A stretch of DNA of 42,541 nucleotides from Pseudoxanthomonas suwonensis. Its GTDB lineage: Bacteria; Pseudomonadota; Gammaproteobacteria; Xanthomonadales; Xanthomonadaceae. This document shows, in pieces, positions 16,733 through 24,565 of the stretch (within the stretch, counting starts at the first letter, position 1; each line of letters opens with the position of its first letter). A model generated the notes under the pieces. The model was not told the DNA's origin and searched no databases. It saw only the letters and a program-made list of their open reading frames with translations. The DNA is taken from NCBI GenBank assembly GCA_003240695.1, contig QFNC01000031.1, positions 1 to 42,541 on the forward strand. The letters are read 5' to 3'. The translations under genes and the position numbers were made by a program.

Positions 16733-17647
16733 ATGATGTACACCACGCTGCTGTCGGCGATCGTTGCACTGCTGCTGGGCCATCTGGCCCGGCCCTTGGC
16801 AATGGCCATGCGCCGTTACGGCTGGTGGCGGTGGTGGCTGCGGCATCTGGACGCGCTGTTCGACGAAAGCGGCGTCTGGCGCAGTGGCTGGGGCATCGTG
16901 ATCGCGCTGCTGCCGGTGCTGGCGGCGATGCTGGCCCTGCAGATCGCGGCCAGTTTCTCCTGGTGGCGCCTGGGAGCGTTGCTGCTGGGCGTGATCGTGC
17001 TGTTCCACTGCTGGGGACCGCGCGACCTGGACGTGGATGTCGCTGCAGTGGTCGATGCCGCGGATGCCGCGTCGCGCCTGCAAGCCGCGCAGCAGTTGTG
17101 GCCGCCGCACGGGCAGGCCACGTTGGAACCACGCGCGCTGGTTGGACGGGTCTTCCACACCGCGCTGGAGCGCTGGTTCGGGCCGCTGTTCTGGTTCGGT
17201 CTGCTGGGCCCGGTCGGGGCATTGCTGTACCGGCTGGTGGTGGAAGCAGCGCAGGGCAGTGCCTCAGCCGTGTTGCCGGCGTCCAGCGCACGCGGCGCAG
17301 CCCGGATGAAGCGCTGGCTGGACTGGCCGGCCGCGCAACTGCTGACCCTCAGCCTGGCCTTGGTGGGCGATGCTGCCAGCGTGCGCGATGCCTGGAAGCG
17401 CCATGGCGGCGCCGACCATGACGCGCAGGCCGATTTTCTAGGCGCCGCCGGTCGTGCCAGCGTGCGCGAGGAGCTGGCCGATGAAGCGCAGGATCTGGTA
17501 CTGGACGGCATGGACGATGCCGCCGCCATCACGGTCGAACTGGGCCCGTTGCCGGAACTGCGCGATGCGATGAGCCTGCTGTGGCGCTGCCTGATGATCT
17601 GGCTGCTGGTGCTGGCGGCCTTCGTGCTGGCCGGCTGGATGCTGTAG
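16733..17647 (+). CDS. ampE: AmpE-like regulatory/signalling membrane protein
   Basis: 304 residues. AmpE is an inner-membrane protein associated in some species with AmpD and beta-lactamase regulation; its biochemical role is not settled. An N-terminal helix (LLSAIVALLLGHLA), a central pair of helices, and conserved patches typical of the AmpE/CobD-like fold are visible (ALERWFGPLFWFGLLGPVGALLYRL, given here only as positions 143-167; also WLDWPAAQLLTLSLALVGD), along with a C-terminal helix. ampD is not in the window. It starts 23 bases after nudC, so it may be read from the same transcript. Confidence 0.82.
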   Translation: MMYTTLLSAIVALLLGHLARPLAMAMRRYGWWRWWLRHLDALFDESGVWRSGWGIVIALLPVLAAMLALQIAASFSWWRLGALLLGVIVLFHCWGPRDLDVDVAAVVDAADAASRLQAAQQLWPPHGQATLEPRALVGRVFHTALERWFGPLFWFGLLGPVGALLYRLVVEAAQGSASAVLPASSARGAARMKRWLDWPAAQLLTLSLALVGDAASVRDAWKRHGGADHDAQADFLGAAGRASVREELADEAQDLVLDGMDDAAAITVELGPLPELRDAMSLLWRCLMIWLLVLAAFVLAGWML

Positions 17648-17674
17648 CAGCATCGGCCAGGCATGGATGCCGCT

Positions 17675-18118
17675 TCAGGCCGGTGCGAGCCACTGGAATG
17701 GTGGCCATGGCAGGTTGCGGGCGACCCAGTACGAGGACACCAGCGCAGCCCACAGCAGGGGCTTGGCCATCATGCGGATGACCGGTGCGCTCCAGGCCGG
17801 ACGCCAGCCGCCGGCCCAGGCCCAGGCCAGCACGCCGAATGGCAACAGCAGTACCGCCAGCGGATTCATCTCCAGCGCGCGCAGGATGTCGCCGTGCACC
17901 AGTGCATTCAGCATCCGGGTGATGCCGCAGCTGCGACACCAGTCACCGGTCAGGGCATGGAAGATGCAGGGCGCGAACGGACTGTCGGTCGCATTCGGAT
18001 CGTGCAGATGCAGCACGGCCGTGCTGAACCACCTGACCGACGCACGGATGCCGATCACAGCCAGCCCCCGTGCGTGTCGTGCCGATGAAGCGGCGATGGT
18101 TGCAGCCCATGGCTGCAT
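17675..18118 (-). CDS. DUF2752 membrane protein
   Basis: 147 residues. The DUF2752 signature is clear: CIFHALTGDWCRSCGITRML, with its paired cysteines, then ALVHGDILRALEMNPLA, followed by two hydrophobic segments. The family is membrane-embedded and of unknown function. The first 30 residues are less certain, since other in-frame starts exist downstream of 18118. It begins nine bases after the MFS-acyltransferase stop, so the two are likely cotranscribed. Confidence 0.8.
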   Translation of the reverse strand: MQPWAATIAASSARHARGLAVIGIRASVRWFSTAVLHLHDPNATDSPFAPCIFHALTGDWCRSCGITRMLNALVHGDILRALEMNPLAVLLLPFGVLAWAWAGGWRPAWSAPVIRMMAKPLLWAALVSSYWVARNLPWPPFQWLAPA

Positions 18119-18127
18119 TTGCAGGCA

Positions 18128-20014
18128 TCAGGCGGCGTCGCCCCGCAACTGCCGCACCGCCGCCTCCAGCGCCGCTGCCGAGGCCGTGCGACCGTCCACC
18201 GGCGCAGCCGCGATCACCTCCACGTGCGCGCGGAAACGGCGCGGCACACGCATCCGGCCCAGGCGGCCGTCGCGGCGGCTCCACATGCTGCTCCACATGC
18301 CGCGCAGGGCCATCGGGATCACCGGTACGGGCCGGCGCTGCAGGATTTTCTCCACCCCGGACTTGAACGGCGCGATGGCGCCATCTTTCGTCAATGCCCC
18401 TTCCGGAAAGATGCAGACCAGTTCGCCGTCGGCCAGGGCGGCATCGATCGCGTCGAAGGCGCGCTGCATCAGTTCGGGATTCTCCTTTGCCGGGGCGATC
18501 GGGATGGCCTTGGCGGTGCGGAAGATCCAGCGCATGACCGGGATGTGGAAGATGCGCCAGTACATCACGAAGCGCACCGGCCGCTTGATCACGCCAGACA
18601 GGATCAGCGCATCCATGTAGCTGACGTGGTTGCACACGATCAACGCCGCACCTTCATCGGGTACGGCATCTTCCACACCGTGCGCACGAATGCGATACAG
18701 CGCGCTGGTCATCAGCCAGGCCACGAAGCGCATCGCGAATTCCGGCACGATGGTGAAAATCCACGCCGCCACCACGGCATTGGCGATGGCCAATGCCAGG
18801 AACACCTGCGGAATGCTCCAGTGCAGCCAGCGCTGCACCGCGATGCCGATCAGCGCCGCCAGCACGATGAACACCGCGTTCTGCACGTTCATGCCGGCGA
18901 TCACGCGGGCCATTTCGGCGGGCGGCGTGCGGCTCTGGATCAGCGCGAACAGCGGCACCACGTAGAACCCGGCAAACAGCCCCACACCCAGCAGGTCGAC
19001 GACGATCCGCACGCTGCCCGGTTGCTGCAGGAACCGGGTGACCGACAGGCCGCTGGCAAGCGCCAGGCCCGACCGTGCAAAATACAGATCCAGCAGGAAC
19101 ACGCTGATGCCCAGTGCGCCCAGCGGTACCAGGCCGATTTCCACGGTGCGGCCCGACAGCCGTTCGCACAGCAGCGACCCGACGCCGGTGCCGATGGAAA
19201 ACAGCGCCAGCGCGAACACGTACAGTCCCTGCGCACCGCCCAGGTTCAGTTCGGCATAGCTGGGCAGCTGCGCTGTGATCACCGTACCGATGAACCAGAA
19301 CCACGACACACCCAGCACGGCATTGCGCACCGCCGGCTGCTTGCGGGTGAGCTTCCAGATGGCCAGCGTTTCCGGGATCGGATTCCAGCCGATGCGCAGA
19401 TCGGGCGCACCGGCGCCGGCGCGCGGAATCATGCGGCTGACGATGTTGCCGGCAATGGCCAGCGTCACCACGCTGGCAGCGGCCGCGTGCGGACCGTACT
19501 GGCCGGCGATCTGGAAAATGATCCCGCCCAGCACCATGCCCAGCAAAATCGATACCGAGGTGCCCATCTCCACCAGGCCGTTGCCGCCGGTCAGTTCCTG
19601 CTTGTGCAGCACCGTCGGCAGGATCGAGTACTTCACCGGTCCGAACAGGGTGGACTGCACGCCGGTGCCGAACAGCGCCACCAGCAGCACGGTCATGTCC
19701 TGCAGCAGGAAACCCGCGGCCGCCAGCGACATGATGCCGATTTCCATGGCGGTTGTGATGCGGATCAGCCGCGATTTCTCCAGTTTTTCGGCCAGCTGTC
19801 CGGCGTGCGCCGAGAACAGGAAGTAGGGCAGGATGAACAGCGCCGGCGCCAGGTTGGTGTACAGCGTGCGCTGCTCGGCCGGCACGCCCGCCCAGAACAG
19901 CAGCCCGATGATCGCCTGCCGGAACACGTTGTCGTTGAACGCGCCGAAGCACTGGGTGACGAAGAACGGCAGGAAACGCCGTTGCCTGAGCAGGTCGAAC
20001 TGGTTGTGGGCCAT
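18128..20014 (-). CDS. MFS transporter-acyltransferase fusion (LplT-like plus PlsC-type)
   Basis: 628 residues. Residues 1 to about 410 form a 12-helix major-facilitator domain (QCFGAFNDNVFRQAIIGLLF, then LFGPVKYSILP), like the lysophospholipid flippase LplT. Residues about 425-628 form a glycerolipid acyltransferase with the HX4D motif at H463-D468 (NHVSYMDAL) and FPEG at 536-539. In many bacteria a longer fusion also carries an acyl-ACP synthetase (Aas); that third domain is absent here. The expected role is import of lysophospholipid across the inner membrane and its re-acylation. The start at 20014 (MAHNQFDLLRQRRFLPFF) matches the family; a 27-residue upstream extension has no support. 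Confidence 0.9.
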   Translation of the reverse strand: MAHNQFDLLRQRRFLPFFVTQCFGAFNDNVFRQAIIGLLFWAGVPAEQRTLYTNLAPALFILPYFLFSAHAGQLAEKLEKSRLIRITTAMEIGIMSLAAAGFLLQDMTVLLVALFGTGVQSTLFGPVKYSILPTVLHKQELTGGNGLVEMGTSVSILLGMVLGGIIFQIAGQYGPHAAAASVVTLAIAGNIVSRMIPRAGAGAPDLRIGWNPIPETLAIWKLTRKQPAVRNAVLGVSWFWFIGTVITAQLPSYAELNLGGAQGLYVFALALFSIGTGVGSLLCERLSGRTVEIGLVPLGALGISVFLLDLYFARSGLALASGLSVTRFLQQPGSVRIVVDLLGVGLFAGFYVVPLFALIQSRTPPAEMARVIAGMNVQNAVFIVLAALIGIAVQRWLHWSIPQVFLALAIANAVVAAWIFTIVPEFAMRFVAWLMTSALYRIRAHGVEDAVPDEGAALIVCNHVSYMDALILSGVIKRPVRFVMYWRIFHIPVMRWIFRTAKAIPIAPAKENPELMQRAFDAIDAALADGELVCIFPEGALTKDGAIAPFKSGVEKILQRRPVPVIPMALRGMWSSMWSRRDGRLGRMRVPRRFRAHVEVIAAAPVDGRTASAAALEAAVRQLRGDAA

Positions 20015-20104
20015 GCCGATGCGGTTCCCGAGCCACTTGCGGTGCGGCATGATGGTACGGCACCCGGTGCGATCTGGGATGCGTGGTCGATGCACGAGGA
20101 TGCA

Positions 20105-20956
20105 ATGCAGTACCGTCTAGATGTCAGGGTCAAGGGGATGCGGGCACTGGGCCGCCTCCTGGCGATGGCTGCGTGCTTCCTGCTGCTCGCCACTTCGGGC
20201 TGCGAACGCTACGAGCAGAAAGGCGGGAAGGTCTATTGCCGCGAGTCATCCGGAGGCATGCAGACCAACCCCGTGCTGATTGCGCAGGCCGATCCGGACA
20301 CGTTCCACCCCTTGCGGCACCGGTATGCGCGCGACCGGCATCGCGTGTACTACCGCGGCAGGGTGTTGGAAGGCGCGCAGCCGGGATACATCAAAGCGCT
20401 GGCGCGTGCTTATGCCCGCGACCGGCGCTCGGCGTACTGCGAAGCACAGCCGATTCCGGGCGCCGATCCGCGCACGTTCCGGGTGATAAATACCGAATAT
20501 GCGGCGGATGCGAAGCGGATCTACTGGTGCACCACGGACCTGACCGGCGCGCATCTGCCCAGTTTCCGGCTGCTGCAGCACGGCAATGGCGCGATGGATC
20601 GCCGCTCGGTATTCCGCGGCCGCGAGCGCGTGGACGTGTGCCGGCGCGCCACCTTCCGCGAAATCGACGCGGAATGGCAAACCGATGGCCAGTGCGTGTA
20701 CCGCTATCTGGAACGGCAACCCATGATCGACGCCGCAAGTTTCGAAGTGCTGGGGAAGAAGTACGTGCGCGATCGTTCGCGCGTGTACACCATCGACACC
20801 ATTGATGGCGTGGTGGTCGTGGCGGGTGCCGATCCTGCCACGTTCCGCGAGGTCGCCGATGCCGGTCGCTACGGCGATGTCCACGGCCAGGACAGCAAGG
20901 GCTGCTACGCAGGTCGATGCCGGCTGGCGTGCTCCGCACTGCTTGCGCAGCCGTGA
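20105..20956 (+). CDS. DKNYY-type repeat lipoprotein
   Basis: 283 residues from 20105, or 272 from an ATG at 20138 that opens directly on the signal sequence (MRALGRLLAMAACFLLLATSGC, positions 12-33); the second start is credible. A cysteine follows the hydrophobic stretch, suggesting a lipoprotein, although the -3 residue is not ideal. The body repeats the pattern Y-x-D-x-x-x-V/I/A-Y (YARDRHRVYY, YARDRRSAYC, YAADAKRIYWC, YVRDRSRVY) with ADP.TFR between units, as in DKNYY proteins of unknown function. It is divergent from the MFS fusion and convergent with purD. Confidence 0.75.
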   Translation: MQYRLDVRVKGMRALGRLLAMAACFLLLATSGCERYEQKGGKVYCRESSGGMQTNPVLIAQADPDTFHPLRHRYARDRHRVYYRGRVLEGAQPGYIKALARAYARDRRSAYCEAQPIPGADPRTFRVINTEYAADAKRIYWCTTDLTGAHLPSFRLLQHGNGAMDRRSVFRGRERVDVCRRATFREIDAEWQTDGQCVYRYLERQPMIDAASFEVLGKKYVRDRSRVYTIDTIDGVVVVAGADPATFREVADAGRYGDVHGQDSKGCYAGRCRLACSALLAQP

Positions 20957-20972
20957 GTCGGCGTATTTCCAG

Positions 20973-22256
20973 TCACGTGGCTTGCAGCGCCCGCCAGCCG
21001 ATGTCGCCGCGGTGGAATTCGCCATCCCAAGTGATGCCCTGCACGCCGGCATAGGCGGTGCGTTGCGCCTCGGCCAGCGAGTTGCCCAGCGCGGTCACGC
21101 ACAGCACCCGGCCGCCGCAGGTGCTGACGGTGCCGTCGGCATCGCGGTGTGTGCCGGCGTGGAACACCTTGCAATCCGATGGCGGTGGCGTGTCCAGCCC
21201 GTCGATGGCATCGCCGGTGCGCGGTGCAGTGGGGTATCCCTCCGCCGCCATCACCACGCCCAGCGCCGGCTGCGGATTCCACTGCGGCTGGCAGTCGTGC
21301 AGGTGGCCGTCCGCCGCGGCTTGCAGCAGGTCGCACAGATCGCTTTGCAGGCGCAGCAGGATCGGCTGGGTTTCCGGATCGCCCAGGCGCACGTTGAATT
21401 CGATCACCTTCGGCGCGCCGTCGGGCGCGATCATCAGCCCGGCATACAGGAATCCGGTGAATGGCGTGCCGTCGGCAATCATGCCGGCCACCGTGGGCTG
21501 GATGATCTCGCGCATCACCCGCGCGTGCACGGCGGCGGTCACCACCGGAGCCGGCGAATACGCGCCCATGCCGCCGGTGTTGGGGCCGGTGTCGCCATCG
21601 CCCACGCGCTTGTGGTCCTGGCTGGTGGCCAGCGGAATGACGGTGCGGCCATCGACCAGACAGATGAAGCTGGCTTCCTCGCCGGGCAGGAAGTCCTCGA
21701 TCACCACGCGGCTGCCGGCCTCGCCCAGCGCGGCCTCGTCCAGCATGTCGCGCACGGCGGTTTCGGCCTGTTCCAGCGATTCGGCCACCACCACGCCCTT
21801 GCCGGCGGCCAGCCCGTCGGCCTTGATCACGATAGGTACGCTACGGACATGGATGGCATCGATGGCGGCCTGGACATCGGTGAACACCGCATGCGCGGCC
21901 GTGGGAATGCCATGCCGCACCAGGAAGTCCTTGGCGAAGGCCTTGCTGCCTTCCAGCCGTGCGGCGGCGGCGGTGGGACCGACGATGCGCAGGCCGGCCT
22001 GGCGGAAATGGTCGACGATGCCGGCCACCAGCGGCCCTTCCGGGCCGACCACGGTCAGGGCAACGGCTTCGTCCTGCGCCAGTGCCAGCAGGGCATCGAT
22101 GTCGCCCGCGGAAATGGCCACGTTGCGGCATTTCGGTTCGCGGTCGGTGCCGGCATTGCCGGGCGCGACCAGCACCTCATCGACCTGCGGCGACTGCGCC
22201 AGTTTCCAGGTCAGTGCGTGTTCGCGGCCACCGGAGCCGATCACCAGCAACTTCAT
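20973..22256 (-). CDS. purD: Phosphoribosylamine--glycine ligase PurD
   Basis: 427 residues, the standard length. It catalyses ATP-dependent formation of glycinamide ribonucleotide in purine synthesis. The N-terminus MKLLVIGSGGREHALTWKLA with APGNAGT is diagnostic. The ATP-grasp domain has VIKADGLAAGKGVVVAES, and NTGGMGAYSPAP, FNVRLGDPETQPILLRL are the usual conserved blocks. It lies 58 bases downstream of purH on the same strand, the normal purHD arrangement. Confidence 0.97.
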   Translation of the reverse strand: MKLLVIGSGGREHALTWKLAQSPQVDEVLVAPGNAGTDREPKCRNVAISAGDIDALLALAQDEAVALTVVGPEGPLVAGIVDHFRQAGLRIVGPTAAAARLEGSKAFAKDFLVRHGIPTAAHAVFTDVQAAIDAIHVRSVPIVIKADGLAAGKGVVVAESLEQAETAVRDMLDEAALGEAGSRVVIEDFLPGEEASFICLVDGRTVIPLATSQDHKRVGDGDTGPNTGGMGAYSPAPVVTAAVHARVMREIIQPTVAGMIADGTPFTGFLYAGLMIAPDGAPKVIEFNVRLGDPETQPILLRLQSDLCDLLQAAADGHLHDCQPQWNPQPALGVVMAAEGYPTAPRTGDAIDGLDTPPPSDCKVFHAGTHRDADGTVSTCGGRVLCVTALGNSLAEAQRTAYAGVQGITWDGEFHRGDIGWRALQAT

Positions 22257-22314
22257 GTTCCGATCCCGTCATCGCGAGGCGGCAGTGTATCGCGACCACC
22301 GCGATGGCCTTGTG

Positions 22315-23892
22315 TCAGTGCCGGAAATGGCGGATGCCGGTGAACACCATCGCCATGCCGTGCGCGTCGGCAGCGGTGATCACCTCGGCATCGCGCAACG
22401 AGCCGCCGGGCTGGATCACCGCGGCGATGCCGGCCGCGGCGGCGGCATCGATGCCGTCGCGGAACGGGAAGAACGCATCGCTGGCCATCACCGCACCGGC
22501 TACCGGCAGTCCGGCTTCGTCGGCCTTGAGCACGGCGATCTTCGCGCTGACCACGCGGCTCATCTGCCCGGCGCCGATGCCGATGGTGCGCCGGTCTTTC
22601 GCGTACACGATGGCATTGGATTTCACGAATTTCGCCACCTGCCAGGCGAACAGCAGGTCGTCGAACTGGGCGTCGGTGGGGGCGACGCGGGTGACCACCC
22701 TGAGCGCATCGCGCGACACGGCGTGCTGGTCGGCGGTCTGCATCAACAGGCCGGAATTGACCCGCTTGATGTCGATGAAGAACGCAGGGCGCGCGGCATC
22801 GGCATGGTCGATGCGCAGCAGACGCACATTGGCCTTCCCGGCGGCGTGCGACAGCGCATCGTCGGCATAGCCGGGTGCGATGATCACCTCCACGAACTGG
22901 CGCTCGAGCAGGGTCGCCATGGTCGTGGCATCGACCGGCCGGTTGAACGCGATGATGCCGCCGAACGCGGAGGTGGGATCGGTGGCGTGGGCATGTTCGT
23001 AGGCTTGCAGCGTGTCGGACCCCACGGCCACCCCGCAGGGATTGGCGTGCTTCACGATCACGCAGGCCGGCGCATCGAACTGGCGCACGCATTCCCAGGC
23101 GGCATCGGCATCGGCGATGTTGTTGTAGCTCAGCGCCTTGCCCTGCACTTGCCTGAAGGTGGCCAGCGATCCGGGTGCCGGATGCAGATCGCGGTAGAAC
23201 GCGGCCTGCTGGTGCGGATTTTCGCCGTAGCGCAGATCCATCACCTTGACGAAGCTGCCGTTGGCCTGCGTCGGGAACAGGGTTCGACTGCCATCCGGCT
23301 GCAGCGATCCCAGCGTGTCGGCAATCGCGGCATCGTAGGCGGCCACGCGCTGGAACGCGGCCACCGCCAGCCGCCAGCGGGTGTCGGCATCCACATGGCC
23401 GTCGTTGTGCTGCAACGTGTCGATGAGTGCCGGATACTGGTCCGGATCGGTGGCGACCGCGACGCGGGCGTGGTTCTTGGCCGCGGAGCGCAGCATGGCC
23501 GGGCCGCCGATGTCGATGTTCTCGATCAGCGCATCCAGCGTGGCGTCGGGTTGCCGTGCCACCTGCTCGAACGGGTACAGGTTCAGCACCAGCAGATCGA
23601 TCGGCGCGATGCCGTGTGCGGCCATCACCGCATCGTCGACGCCGGCGCGTCCCAGCAGGGCGCCATGCACGGCCGGATGCAGGGTCTTGACCCGGCCGTC
23701 CATCATTTCCGGAACGCCGGTCAATTCGTCCACGCTGCGCACGGGCAGGCCGCAGTCCTGCAGCAGGCGTGCGGTGCCGCCGGTGGAGATCAATTCCACG
23801 CCCAGATCGTGCAAGGCGCGGGCCAGTTCCGGCAGGCCGCGCTTGTCCGACACCGACAACAGGGCGCGACGGATGCGGACGGGCTGGGTCAT
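22315..23892 (-). CDS. purH: Bifunctional AICAR transformylase/IMP cyclohydrolase PurH
   Basis: 525 residues. It performs the last two steps of IMP synthesis. The MGS-like cyclohydrolase domain is N-terminal (ALLSVSDKRGL, ELISTGGTARLL, MMDGRVKTLHP). The transformylase domain has RYGENPHQ, the KH catalytic pair (VIVKHANPCGVA), SAFGGIIAFN and FPFRDGID. The start at 23892 opens MTQPVRIRRALL; an upstream in-frame extension overlaps the divergent gene and is unlikely. Only 61 bases separate it from the divergent YnbA-like gene. Confidence 0.97.
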   Translation of the reverse strand: MTQPVRIRRALLSVSDKRGLPELARALHDLGVELISTGGTARLLQDCGLPVRSVDELTGVPEMMDGRVKTLHPAVHGALLGRAGVDDAVMAAHGIAPIDLLVLNLYPFEQVARQPDATLDALIENIDIGGPAMLRSAAKNHARVAVATDPDQYPALIDTLQHNDGHVDADTRWRLAVAAFQRVAAYDAAIADTLGSLQPDGSRTLFPTQANGSFVKVMDLRYGENPHQQAAFYRDLHPAPGSLATFRQVQGKALSYNNIADADAAWECVRQFDAPACVIVKHANPCGVAVGSDTLQAYEHAHATDPTSAFGGIIAFNRPVDATTMATLLERQFVEVIIAPGYADDALSHAAGKANVRLLRIDHADAARPAFFIDIKRVNSGLLMQTADQHAVSRDALRVVTRVAPTDAQFDDLLFAWQVAKFVKSNAIVYAKDRRTIGIGAGQMSRVVSAKIAVLKADEAGLPVAGAVMASDAFFPFRDGIDAAAAAGIAAVIQPGGSLRDAEVITAADAHGMAMVFTGIRHFRH

Positions 23893-23953
23893 GGGGTGTG
23901 GGGTGGGTGGCGGGAATGCCGTATTGTAGAAGCCGGGAAGGTCAGGGGACGGC

Positions 23954-24565
23954 ATGTCGATCTATGCGTTGAAGTCGCGGTTTCAGGATCTGCTGCGGCC
24001 GCTGGTGCGGCGCCTGCAGGCAGCCGGGATCACCGCCAACCAGGTGACGGCGCTGGCGATGCTGCTGTCGCTGCTGGTGGCGGCGCTGGTGTGGTGGCAC
24101 GGCCCTGCACGGCCTTTGCTGTACCTGCTGCTGCCGGGCTGGATGTTCCTGCGCATGGCGCTGAATGCCATCGACGGCATGCTGGCCCGCGAATTCGGCC
24201 AGCAGTCGCGGCTGGGCGCGTACTTGAACGAATTGAGCGACGTGCTGGCCGATGCGGCGCTGTACCTGAGCCTGCTGAGCGTGCCGGGCATGCCGATGCA
24301 CGCGCCGTGGCTGTTTGCCTGGACCGCGGCGCTGACCGAATACGCCGGTGTGCTCGGCCTGATGGTCGGTGCGACCCGCCGCTACGACGGCCCGATGGGC
24401 AAGAGCGACCGTGCGGCGGTGATCGGGGTACTGGGCGTGCTGCTGGCGCTCGGCTGGATCGGTGGCCAGCACCTCGCCTGGGTGCTGTGGATCGCCTCGG
24501 CGCTGTGCGCGGTCACGGTGGTGCGGCGGGTGCATTCGGGATTGAAACAGGGAGAACACGCATGA
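23954..24565 (+). CDS. ynbA: CDP-alcohol phosphatidyltransferase, YnbA-like
   Basis: 203 residues, six membrane segments. The family would transfer a phosphatidyl group from CDP-diacylglycerol to an alcohol in the inner membrane. The CDP-alcohol motif is recognisable at 71-96 (N-xx-D74-G75-xx-A78-R79, G88, N92, D96). Two canonical metal/catalytic aspartates (positions 71 and 92) are asparagine. As I recall E. coli YnbA has the same change, so this is probably a subfamily trait. The YGAP/DGPMGKSDRA block near 134-145 is also YnbA-like. AGGGGA stands just before the ATG. It is the first gene of a six-gene plus-strand operon and overlaps the next gene by four bases. The head-group alcohol is unknown. 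Confidence 0.85.
   Translation: MSIYALKSRFQDLLRPLVRRLQAAGITANQVTALAMLLSLLVAALVWWHGPARPLLYLLLPGWMFLRMALNAIDGMLAREFGQQSRLGAYLNELSDVLADAALYLSLLSVPGMPMHAPWLFAWTAALTEYAGVLGLMVGATRRYDGPMGKSDRAAVIGVLGVLLALGWIGGQHLAWVLWIASALCAVTVVRRVHSGLKQGEHA

Noticed and set aside
15165..17291. 708-codon minus-strand frame
   Set aside because: It is antisense to erpA, nudC and ampE, all of which have diagnostic motifs on the plus strand.
18119..20104. Long upstream extension of the DKNYY lipoprotein frame
   Set aside because: It lies opposite the MFS-acyltransferase gene and would bury the signal sequence in the middle of the protein.
23922..23928. Overlapping -10-like TATTGT/TACAAT between purH and the ynbA-like gene
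   Set aside because: No matching -35 element on either strand; left unassigned although some promoter must be here.
21058..24561. Open frame running on the plus strand opposite purD and purH into the ynbC-like gene
   Set aside because: Only the part from 24562 is a real protein; the upstream part is antisense to PurD and PurH and has no family resemblance.
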